A stretch of 64,000 nucleotides of DNA, taken from Isochrysis galbana. Its lineage: Eukaryota > Haptophyta > Isochrysidales > Isochrysidaceae. Both the position numbers and the translations under genes were made by a program. Location: positions 3,771,608 through 3,835,607 of the forward strand of contig CM030941.1 of the NCBI GenBank assembly GCA_018136815.1, read 5' to 3'. The notes under the pieces were generated by a model that had not been told where the DNA came from, made no database searches, and saw nothing but the letters and a program-made list of their open reading frames with translations. This document shows positions 56,001 to 64,000 of the stretch, in pieces (the stretch's first letter is position 1; every line of letters begins with the position of its first letter).

Positions 56001-56508
56001 GGATTCGAGAGCCTGGCGTCGTCCCGGCTCCCGATCGAGCCACTGGCAACTCACCGCCGACAAATACGTGCACGGCGGATGCGCAACCACGAGGTCCCAA
56101 CCGAGGTTTTGAATGTGAAGAGCATCTCCGCAGAAGTGGGGAATGTAGTCGATCTCCGACGGTCGTAGATCGCACGTCGCGACGTGCGCTCCGGCGAGTA
56201 GGAACATCGAAGACACGACCCCGCTAGCTTCACCGACGACTAGAACGCGGGGTGGAGGAATCCCCTCGGCCGCGTCGAGCGTCACGGCGTCGTGGATCGC
56301 CGCTAACTCAGCGCAAAGCTCGTCAAAATGCGTCGGCAGTACGGCAGAGGGTGATGAATGAGTGCTCGCGTGCGGCCGCCGCACGGCTAGAGCAGCTTCG
56401 GCGAGATGGCGGGGCAAGATGACGGAGGAACCGCTAGCCCGGGCACGGGAGGCGGCTAACATTTGGAGCTCGCGCGTAGGGGCGCGGCAGTTGCAGTAGA
56501 CTTGGCGG
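50043..56508 (-). CDS. Retrotransposon pol: methyltransferase, protease, RT, RNase H, integrase, chromodomain
   Basis: Open from the N gap to the stop at 50043. Domains on the minus strand, with approximate positions: methyltransferase-like 56332-55798; protease with LADTGAGPSVI near 54420-54388; RT 53400-52600, with FCVDYRDTN, LDLASGFW and the catalytic YLDD near 52835; RNase H about 52345-51960, with KTDGASKLGIAG and DADGLSR; integrase with the HHCC finger (HDRSGHLG ... CHEC) about 51425-51290 and the core Asp residues in YCDVL and RTDAGSN with the Glu in GFVERAQQ (51240-50870); chromodomain about 50340-50200 (EYIVEKLLDRR, EYLVKWRGYS, ATWEPRSEL). The order RT-RH-INT plus C-terminal chromodomain defines a chromovirus-type Ty3/Gypsy element. 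The translated product is presumably a Gag-Pol fusion cleaved by the protease. Confidence 0.93.
52573..56508. repeat. Left copy of 3.9-kb pol duplication (probable contig overlap)
   Basis: Matches 56609-60539 in direct orientation, ending exactly at the N gap. The only differences I find are seven single-base indels, most in homopolymer or short-run contexts. Confidence 0.9.
55798..56332 (-). other. Cytosine-methyltransferase-like domain inside pol
   Basis: About 175 residues with the layout of the phage/bacterial C5-methyltransferase-like family. They comprise a nucleotide-binding start (RVLVVGEASGVVSS), CDLRPSEID at the end of strand 2, a GDAL segment, WDLVVAHPPCTYLS (motif IV, with Pro-Pro-Cys placing the catalytic Cys), VAVENPRMH (motif VI-like Glu-Asn) and QPWQHGTGHQKATGLYL (motif VIII-like). 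It sits upstream of the protease. The same domain appears in the second contig copy at 59828-60362 with no amino acid change. Target-recognition residues cannot be identified; DNA is the likely but unproven substrate. Confidence 0.75.
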
Positions 56509-56608
56509 NNNNNNNNNNNNNNNNNNNNNNNNNNNNNNNNNNNNNNNNNNNNNNNNNNNNNNNNNNNNNNNNNNNNNNNNNNNNNNNNNNNNNNNNNNNN
56601 NNNNNNNN
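56509..56608. other. Assembly gap (100 N)
   Basis: Placeholder gap between two stretches whose ends overlap by about 3.9 kb; see the duplicated copies on each side. Confidence 0.99.
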
Positions 56609-59600
56609 GGGTCGATGTCGGCGACAGCTGCGACCTCTTCGGGTCCATCTTGAGACCTTCCCTCGAGACAACGTGACCGAGGTACTCCGTAGAGGTGGCA
56701 AAGAAGACACACTTGGACATCTTGCAGGTCAGACCGGCCACTCTAGCCGTTCGAGAACGAGGTCTAGCGGTGAAGCATTTGCTCGAACGAAGCCTGTGCC
56801 CTGGCCTCTTCGGAGGACCCACGCCCGTTGACCAGATGCCCACATCATCGAGGTAAGGCATGCAGATCTCCCACGCTAGCGCACCGAGAACGATGTCCAT
56901 CAAGCGGCACATGTAGGAGGGACCTGATTGGATGCCGAACGGTAGAAAGTTGAACTCGTATTTGCCGCGGTGGGTAGTGAAAGCGGTGATATGTTTGTGC
57001 GATTCTTTGATCGGGATGCCCCAAAAACCAGAGGCTAAATCGAGAGTACATAAGAAGAGAGAACTGAGCGGCCCTTGGCCGGACGCTAGCCTATCGATAG
57101 CCTCCACAATGAGGGGTAGAGGGCTATCCTCGACGCGTAGCTTGGCGTTCGTGTCGCGGTAGTCCACGCAGAATCGAACGGAGCCATCTTTCTTGCTGAC
57201 CAGGACTACTCGGGAAGCCCAAGCCGAATTTGACTTGCGAATAATGCCGGCGGCTTCCATCTTGGCTACCTCCTCTTCTATGATGAGCTCGCCTGCGCGG
57301 CCCACTCTAGACGGAGCGTGCCGGTGAGGAACAGCGCCGGGGTTGAGTGGCAACTCCACCTCGAGAACGTGCGTATGGTTTGGAGCCCCCGGGTGCAACG
57401 CGAAAGCTTTGATGCGCCGGGCCAAGAGTTGGCGTACTTCTTCTCGTTGATCGTCGGAAAGAAGCCGGTCTGGATCGATGGTGGCTGAGTCGAGTAGAGA
57501 TCGTTGCTCCTCGCTCAGCGCGGTGACAGGGTCACCATCCCCCTCGCTTCCAGTCGGAGTCCAGCCCGGTGCAACTTGAAACGCACCTGGAGCGAAGCTA
57601 TCGGATGCAGAGACGGCAGGGTCAGCGCATTGACCCCGGTGTGGACGATCGTCACCGCGATGCGATGATCTTCCGTGGGCGTGACCACCGTGGGCATTAC
57701 GAGAGGAGACGAATCGAGAGCCTCGCGATTTGGTAGGCGGTCGACCAGCATCGCGCAGTCCGAATGATCTCGGAGAGCTAGCGGAACCCTGACCCAGATG
57801 GTTGCGCGGTGGAAGGCAGGAATCGTCACCGCTTGCTCCGTGTAGAGAAGATATTCGGACGAGGTAGACGCCGGAGCTTTGGCCGCAAACTCGTCGGCAG
57901 ACTCAAAGAGAGGTGTATAGAGTGGCTGTCTAGCATCAGCAGCAGCCTCACCCTCCGATCCGGCCGGGATCTCTCGTGTTGCCGTCGACCTCTCCAGAAA
58001 GTCGACAGTCAGCGGCTGACCGGGTGACATCGAGATAGCTCCGACGAAGCCGGCGTCCGCGACTGGGGGCGGCGCCGTGGAAACTCTGACTACACATTCG
58101 GAAAGGACTCTTGAAGAATCTTCTGAATCGCCAGAGGCCGGACGGAGGCGGAGGCTTCCTTCCGAGCTCGCGGCGTCGAGAGAAATGGTAGCGGAGTGGG
58201 CGGCCAAAAAATCGTTCCCGAGCAGAAGCATCGCGTTTCCTTCGATGACCGCGAACGAATGACGGAAGAGGCGACCGGACAAGGAGAAGACGAGGCTAGC
58301 CCGGCCCTAGTGATGAGAGGAAGGCCGTCCGGCCCATGTAGGTTGGGGACGGTAGCGTCCGATACGCGTTCGACGCAAGCGTCTTCAGGTAGTCGATCGA
58401 GAAGAGCAGTGGTGATTACTGACGGGCCCGCTCCAGTGTCAGCCAGGGTGCTGTTCACCGTGAGGGCAACGTCCGGGAGAACGAACCCTTGAGCTGCGCG
58501 GTCGCCATCGGCACGGCAGACCACGAGATCGCGGACATAGAGGCAGTGACGAGGGTAGAGCGGCGGCGGAGTGTCCGCGATAGATTCCACCGGAAGTGAG
58601 GTTCCGGCTCCGGGTGACAGGGTGGTTGGATTGGAGGCTAGCCTGGACGGAGAAGATTCATCGACGTGGGGCACTCGCTCGATAGCGGCGGCCACCGTCT
58701 GCGGCACGAATGGTATCGAGGAGCGTGGGGATGCCTTTGCTGAACTAGAGGGGTTAGGCACGCCATCATAGCCTAGCCCTCGACGGTCCGTCGGATGCCG
58801 AGGTTGATCCATTTGGCGTGACCATTCCTTCTCCAGGGACTTCTGCAAGTCTGTCTTCGGAAGCTTCGACAACTCGGAAAATCCGGCCGCACTGAGGCCC
58901 CTAGCGGTAGCCCCATCGCAATACAGTGCCCGTGGAGTATCCTCTCCTTCGGCGGCGTCGGAGGGCTTGGTCTCGAGGGTCTGCATGCTCCGGTGTTCTG
59001 GCATCTCGGGCGTGTCATCTTCTCCCGAGTCGGGCCCGACATCCCAGGTTTCGAGTGGCCTTTCGGCTACGAACGAATTGGTCAGTTCGGCCACTCCCTC
59101 GTCGCCAGCCGTGAAGGAGGCGCTCGGAGATAGTGCATTGATGCCTTGAGAGCCCAGTCGAGACAAGATGGGAGGTTCCGACGGCTCCGCAGCTGCCGCT
59201 TGCTCAGCGATTTCTTGGGCGATGGAAGGCGTGACATCCTGCCACCGATGGACCCCCGAAATTACATCACGGTCGAAGACCTGCCACTTGCTGCGGCGCT
59301 TCTTCACCGTGTTTGGAGGGCCTGGCGTTGTAGAGCGGTCCTCTATGGGCCACTCCCACGGCAGGAAGCGGTCTCCTTCCGCCTCGGCCTCGTCTTGCGA
59401 TACGTTTGTTTCCGAGTCCTCCTGATGAAGCAGGCGAGAAGCATCGGCAACGGGGCCTGCGTCCGGGATCACGACAACCGAATCAGACACTGGCGAACCG
59501 CTGGGAGGCGTGAGGTGAGAGCTAGAAGCTGCTTCGCCTCTCCCCTCCATGAAACGAGCCAGAGCCGTCCTCGGCTCAGCCAGCTCGAAACCGGTCGAGC

Positions 59601-60539
59601 AAAGCGAAGGGCGTTCTCTCAAGCTGGCAGCTGCTTGGGAAATTGCCCAGTCCACCGTGAAGTCGAGCGAACGCGACGCCTTGGCTTCGCGCGCATAACG
59701 GCGCAAGACCGGCATCCACTGGGCCGCCATTGCACCGGCAATGCCCACATAGGTGCGGCTGCGAAGGGCGCCACGGTGGGGCGACGGCGATAGATCCGCC
59801 ATAGCGGATAGACGTCCCTCGACAATCTTCGAAGGCTGCAAGGACGGGAGTGAAGCCGTCAGGTACAGGCCAGTTGCTTTTTGATGGCCCGTGCCGTGCT
59901 GCCACGGCTGCACAAACTGCCGCGGTCGCAACCCCCCGACTAAGGCAGAGGCTTCCGCGTGCATTCGAGGATTTTCGACGGCAACGAAAGGCGCGTCGGC
60001 GCTTGCCATGGCGAGGAAGACTCTAGCGGCGGATTCGAGAGCCTGGCGTCGTCCCGGCTCCCGATCGAGCCACTGGCAACTCACCGCCGACAAATACGTG
60101 CACGGCGGATGCGCAACCACGAGGTCCCAACCGAGGTTTTGAATGTGAAGAGCATCTCCGCAGAAGTGGGGAATGTAGTCGATCTCCGACGGTCGTAGAT
60201 CGCACGTCGCGACGTGCGCTCCGGCGAGTAGGAACATCGAAGACACGACCCCGCTAGCTTCACCGACGACTAGAACGCGGGGTGGAGGAATCCCCTCGGC
60301 CGCGTCGAGCGTCACGGCGTCGTGGATCGCCGCTAACTCAGCGCAAAGCTCGTCAAAATGCGTCGGCAGTACGGCAGAGGGTGATGAATGAGTGCTCGCG
60401 TGCGGCCGCCGCACGGCTAGAGCAGCTTCGGCGAGATGGCGGGGCAAGATGACGGAGGAACCGCTAGCCCGGGCACGGGAGGCGGCTAACATTTGGAGCT
60501 CGCGCGTAGGGGCGCGGGCAGTTGCAGTAGACTTGGCGG
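56609..60539. repeat. Right copy of 3.9-kb pol duplication (probable contig overlap)
   Basis: Starts exactly at the N gap. Relative to the left copy it lacks single bases near 56634, 56739, 56768 and 56813, all within about 210 bases of the contig end. It also lacks one near 57565 and one at about 58305; the last breaks the protease-proximal frame. Confidence 0.9.
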
Positions 60540-61728
60540 CCGAGGAACAACCAACCACGGCGATCCGGTGGATGGCCTCGGCAACGGAATTCAGGGGAAG
60601 GAGGTCGTCGCCCTCGAGTTTCGGTGGGCTAGACCTGAAGGGGGTTGGCTCCGGCGGGCGATCCCTGGAACGGGGATCCTCCGGAGAGCCGAGAGAAAGA
60701 GGAGACGCCGGCGTCCGTATGGTGCGCGACGAGGGATCGTAGTCGACGGCCCCTGCGTCTCCCGAGTCTGCGGTGGCCACGGCGTGAGCGCGGAAAGCCG
60801 CAGCTCCCTTGGAACCTTCATCTTCATTGACTCCGGAAGCCGACCCTTCCGGGTCGGGAACCAGATCAGAAACGAGAACGGGTGCAACTTCGAGACGAGA
60901 GAATGAACACGACGACGGAGAAATATAACGAACCGGGGAGAGAGGTGAAGAGGAGACACTAGTCTCCGCCTCAACAGCACGAGAACCTACGGTAGACAAC
61001 GACGATTCGTCCGCAGAGCGGCTCCGGCTATGGCCCTTGGGAGAGAGGTCTCCAGTGGGGTCCCGCCGGGAAAGAGCAGAAACAGGTAAAGCAGCAACAA
61101 CGTTTTCGGACGCGGCAGCGGCCACGTCGGACCTATCCATAGAACCTAGAGCAGAAGATGATACCGAGTCGACAGCCCTCGAGGGCTTCACAACTGATTG
61201 TTTACGAAACGAAGAGACCGAAGACGCGTCGAATCCACCTAGCCCACCCCCTTGGGCAGGGCCGTCGGGGGGTGAATCCAGGGATGAAGATGCGTCGAAA
61301 GACCTAGGCGAATTTGAAGAAACCGAAGACAGCATAGCATCCGTAGAAATAGATTCCAAGAGGGGCAGCGAGCGAGAATCGGCCCCTAACATCCTAATAG
61401 CGTGCGGAGTAATAGAAGAACTTGTAGACGTACACGAATTTCGGAGAGTCGGGTCGCGACTATCTCCGGGGCAAACCTGTTTCCAGGAGCCCGGGTCAAG
61501 TGTCGACTCCGGCTTCCGAGATAGCCGTTCGGCGGGGGCTTCAGCCGGCGAGGCGGCTCCCACCGTCGAGGACTGAATAGAGCTAGAGACAGGGGGAGAA
61601 TCGCCGCGTCGACAGCTCTTCTCCCCAAGCGGCGTAGGGATCGGATCGGGATGGTGGTGGTGGCGTTCGGGCCCACCGCCCGCGATGTTCTCCGCCAGGG
61701 TTTGAAGGACGGGGACCCCGCCGGACCC
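56609..61728 (-). CDS. Retrotransposon pol 5' portion (second contig copy, frameshifted and cut by gap)
   Basis: On the minus strand the frame opens directly after the UAG at 61729-61731 and runs to about 58305: a Ser/Pro-rich linker of about 390 residues, the methyltransferase-like domain (60362-59828), a long low-complexity segment with KKRRSKWQVFDRD, and the protease motif LADTGAG near 58450-58420. A one-base deletion at about 58305, compared with the left copy, shifts the frame after GLPLITR. The correct frame resumes and continues through the first two thirds of RT to the gap. Since the left copy is intact there, this break is probably a sequencing or assembly error. It represents the same gene as 50043-56508. 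Confidence 0.85.
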
Positions 61729-61731
61729 CTA
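61729..61731 (-). promoter_or_regulatory. In-frame UAG between gag and pol (candidate readthrough stop)
   Basis: Gag ends ...VKPQ-UAG and the next codon, GGG, continues in the same frame with no further stop into the pol linker. The last gag codon is CAG. Translation of pol thus needs only suppression of this single amber codon, as in murine-leukaemia-type gag-pol, or an alternative initiation. No frameshift site is needed. Confidence 0.7.
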
Positions 61732-64000
61732 CTGAGGCTTAACCCGGACCATCGAGCGAAGAAGCTTATGAATGTGCTCGTCCGATCCGCACTCTCCGCA
61801 GCCAGCCTCACACAGAAAGCGGATATATGGCTGACAGATGACGGGGTTGTGAGCACCGTCTCCCGTGCCATATTTCCAGGCTTCGCTGGATGGAGTGCCA
61901 GGAGGAGCTTGAGGTCGGAAAGCGCAGAAGGCACAGCCGTTTTCGTTCGTCCATTCGGTGATTCCCCTATTGATATCGTCCGTCCGTGGAGTTTCCATTG
62001 AATTATCGGCCGGTCGGCACTTCGCTAGCGCCGCCGAGACCCTTGGGTGCTTGGCATAGCCTGCTACGGCCCAGAAGCGGGCTCGGGCCCGATTCCAAAG
62101 CTCGGGCGTCCACCGGGATACGCCCAAATCGGGCGGTAGCCCTTGGCCGTTCGCCGGCGGATCGCAGCGACGGCTGGGCGGCCGAGACGAGCCTCCCTTT
62201 CGACCCGGTGGATCGGTCAGTATAGCCGGCAACGGCGAGTTGGAGTGGTAACTTGCCGGCGGTGCAGCAGCCCGATAATCCGGCTTCGAAGCAGGCGAGT
62301 GTCCCTGTCCGCGAAGAGCTTCCGCCACGGTGGCTTGGACGGCTGCCTGCACGGCGGCGACCATGTCCGTGGTCGAAGCGGTCTTCTGGGACGAGGAAGT
62401 CTCGTTCTTTGCCTCGCCTGAGGCTTTAGTGCGTACGCTAGCCACGGTTTGCTTCGTCGAGGGCCGGGATTGATGACGCTTCACCCGGGCCTGCTCGTAA
62501 GGGCTGAGGTACCGTTGGCAGAGGTTGACGCACGAGAGCGCCGACCGCCCTAGCTCGTGGTTCTCTACGCGGAAACGAGTCTCCGCGAGCACCTCCGCAA
62601 ATTTAATAGCATTATCGACGCCGCGCTGAGGATCAACCTTATCGTTCCGGATGATTTCTTCGAACCTCTGGTTGATCTCATGGGCCATGTTTGGATGATC
62701 CCACACGTTGGTGGAGTCAACCGCGGAATCGCCAAGCTTGCGGATGTAGGCGCGAACCAAATTCTTGCTGAGCTCACATAGATCAGCGCCGGCCTCGCGC
62801 TCCCTCATGCGGTCCCACTCCATCGACGCCGAGTCTTTCGCGAAACCATCGGCCCCGTTTGCGAAGGTCCCGTCGCATTTGCGAAGAAGGACGTCAGCAG
62901 CGAGGACAGGATTGAGAGCGAGGGCGCGGTCCTCCACTAGATCGAGGAGGAAGGCGAAGATGCGGGAATTGCCGCTGGAATTGGCTCCGGCTGCCGCGAG
63001 GAGGGAGGTAAATATTTCGCGATGATCGCAGCCGAGCGCTAGTGCCCGCTCCAACGGCTTGATGAGAGTTAGCCGAAATTCATTCCAGGCTGTCGCCGCG
63101 GTTTGAACGTTATCGGAGGCGAGGGCCTTTGGGAAGCGGAGCTCCGAAAGCTCTTTGCCCATCCTGACCTGATGGTGAAGGGTTTGCTCGGCTGAGAAGC
63201 GGCTACGCACCCATTTGAGCAAGTGGTCCTCCTCCATGAAAATTCGGCAATGCCAAACGTTGCCCGCCAGGGAGAGGTTGCTCTTCAAAATGGTGTGGAT
63301 GAGCTCATGCTCGTCGGAGTCGCGGTAAAGGGCGGCCAGATCGCGTGAGGGCAGGGCGAGGAGATTTTTCCACTCGCTTACAACTGCCTCTCGCTCATCC
63401 ATCCCCACCGCAAGGCAGGGGTCGCGAGGGTGGCGGAACGGCACCATCGGGGTCGGGCCCCGGTAAAGGCTCTGATCCTGGCGGCGGGGTTCCGATTTGG
63501 AGGTCGGGTACGCCGACCGTGGAACCCTAGAAGCCGGAGAGGCGTGGCCCTTTGGGTCTAGAGCAGGAGGCTCGCCCATGGGTGGTTCCCTCTGAACCGG
63601 CCTAGCAGAATCCGCAGCCGCCTCGGTCCGATCCATGGACGGACTTGAAGCGGGCTCTTGGCGGGCTTGGAGTAGCTGAGTCAGGGCTTTGAACCCTGCT
63701 TCAACTTGATCCCGGAGAAGCCCCTCCCTCGCCTCTGCCGCGGCAAGGGATGACTGCAGGCGCTCCACAGCCCCTTTTAGGGTGTTGGTCTGCGCTTGAA
63801 GCCTTGCCATTTCCGCATCCTGACGCGCCGCGGCCGTCTCGATCGGGGTGATCTCTTGATCAAGGACCCCTTTTGATGACGGCGGGGCATAGTCCCGGTA
63901 GGCGGGGCTTCGGAAGCTGATCCCCTCCCCTTCACCGACCTCAGACTCATCATCTCGAAGGTGAGGAGGTGGGTCAAACTGAATCAGAGGGAGGGGGCCT
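61729..64000 (-). CDS. Retrotransposon gag (5' end outside window)
   Basis: Open from the right edge to the UAG at 61729. The N-terminal part has a heptad-like coiled coil (around MARLQAQTNTLKGAVERL, 63810-63690), followed by a Pro-rich segment and a helical capsid-like region (about 63400-62500) rich in Leu/Ala with charged faces. A basic Ser/Thr-rich stretch follows. The C-terminus is Cys-containing (CAFCAFRP ... CQPYIRFLCEAGCGECGSDEHIHKLL), arranged like a nucleic-acid-binding zinc module but not a canonical CCHC knuckle. Its position before protease/RT and its composition identify it as Gag. Sequence-level similarity to named Gag families is not evident to me. Confidence 0.8.
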   Translation of the reverse strand, partial: GPLPLIQFDPPPHLRDDESEVGEGEGISFRSPAYRDYAPPSSKGVLDQEITPIETAAARQDAEMARLQAQTNTLKGAVERLQSSLAAAEAREGLLRDQVEAGFKALTQLLQARQEPASSPSMDRTEAAADSARPVQREPPMGEPPALDPKGHASPASRVPRSAYPTSKSEPRRQDQSLYRGPTPMVPFRHPRDPCLAVGMDEREAVVSEWKNLLALPSRDLAALYRDSDEHELIHTILKSNLSLAGNVWHCRIFMEEDHLLKWVRSRFSAEQTLHHQVRMGKELSELRFPKALASDNVQTAATAWNEFRLTLIKPLERALALGCDHREIFTSLLAAAGANSSGNSRIFAFLLDLVEDRALALNPVLAADVLLRKCDGTFANGADGFAKDSASMEWDRMREREAGADLCELSKNLVRAYIRKLGDSAVDSTNVWDHPNMAHEINQRFEEIIRNDKVDPQRGVDNAIKFAEVLAETRFRVENHELGRSALSCVNLCQRYLSPYEQARVKRHQSRPSTKQTVASVRTKASGEAKNETSSSQKTASTTDMVAAVQAAVQATVAEALRGQGHSPASKPDYRAAAPPASYHSNSPLPAILTDPPGRKGGSSRPPSRRCDPPANGQGLPPDLGVSRWTPELWNRARARFWAVAGYAKHPRVSAALAKCRPADNSMETPRTDDINRGITEWTNENGCAFCAFRPQAPPGTPSSEAWKYGTGDGAHNPVICQPYIRFLCEAGCGECGSDEHIHKLLRSMVRVKPQ

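Larger units (their letters stand above)
48543..64000 (-). mobile_element. Chromodomain-bearing Ty3/Gypsy LTR retrotransposon with methyltransferase domain
   Basis: Minus-strand order is gag (64000-61732), in-frame UAG, linker, methyltransferase-like domain, aspartic protease, reverse transcriptase, RNase H, integrase, chromodomain, polypurine tract and 3' LTR. The 5' LTR, primer-binding site and start of gag are outside the window. As assembled it contains a duplicated 3.9-kb part of pol around an N gap, which I regard as an assembly artefact. Apart from single-base indels the reading frame is intact over more than 2000 codons, so the insertion is young. Confidence 0.92.

Noticed and set aside
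50043-57425. A single 2460-codon polyprotein with two RT domains
   Set aside because: It runs through the 100-N gap and joins two overlapping contigs; the second partial RT is the duplicated contig end.

Overview
The window reads as nuclear DNA of a GC-rich unicellular alga, most likely a haptophyte. The evidence is spliceosomal introns with a strong GTGCG-type donor preference and some GC donors, a flagellar WD-repeat protein, secreted proteins with proline-rich hinges and Cys-rich modules, and pyrimidine-rich tracts just upstream of several genes. No bacterial operon, Shine-Dalgarno signal, CRISPR array, rRNA or tRNA was seen. The lineage call is inference, not proof.

Layout. 0-13 kb holds ordinary housekeeping genes: threonine 3-dehydrogenase (-, running off the left edge), a METTL21-like methyltransferase (+), a nucleostemin/GNL3L-type GTPase (-, cut at an N gap), an SGNH-like secreted or membrane protein (+) and a mitochondrial carrier (-). 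A small foldback element with a 9-bp target duplication sits at 1.6 kb. 14-17.6 kb holds an eight-exon soluble-transhydrogenase-like flavoprotein (+). 17.6-21.4 kb is a repeat island with two families of non-autonomous elements.

21.4-41.2 kb is the most unusual host region. It has a secreted multi-domain protein ending in a hedgehog/intein (Hint) domain (-), followed by two paralogous genes of about 1250 codons (A, +, 25.4-30.2 kb; B, -, 35.4-40.3 kb). A and B face each other as a large inverted duplication. Their 5' 2.7 kb and their proline-rich 3' ends are nearly identical while the middles have diverged, which suggests gene conversion. A truncated hAT-transposase-like gene and more repeats lie between them. 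Gene A/B tails and the Hint protein share the same proline hinge plus Cys module. 42.8-47.1 kb encodes a WDR49/WDR64-like EF-hand and WD40 protein (-), probably ciliary.

48.5-64 kb is one chromodomain-bearing Ty3/Gypsy LTR retrotransposon on the minus strand, with its 5' end beyond the window. Gag and pol are in the same frame, separated by a single UAG. Pol carries, upstream of protease-RT-RNaseH-integrase-chromodomain, a cytosine-methyltransferase-like domain of the phage/bacterial type. A 3.9-kb direct duplication inside pol flanks a 100-N gap and differs only by seven single-base indels, so it is almost certainly two unmerged overlapping contigs. The true element is then about 4 kb shorter than drawn.

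Intron positions are my own splice predictions. They were checked for reading-frame continuity, and in the A/B pair for identical exon lengths, but no transcript data were available.
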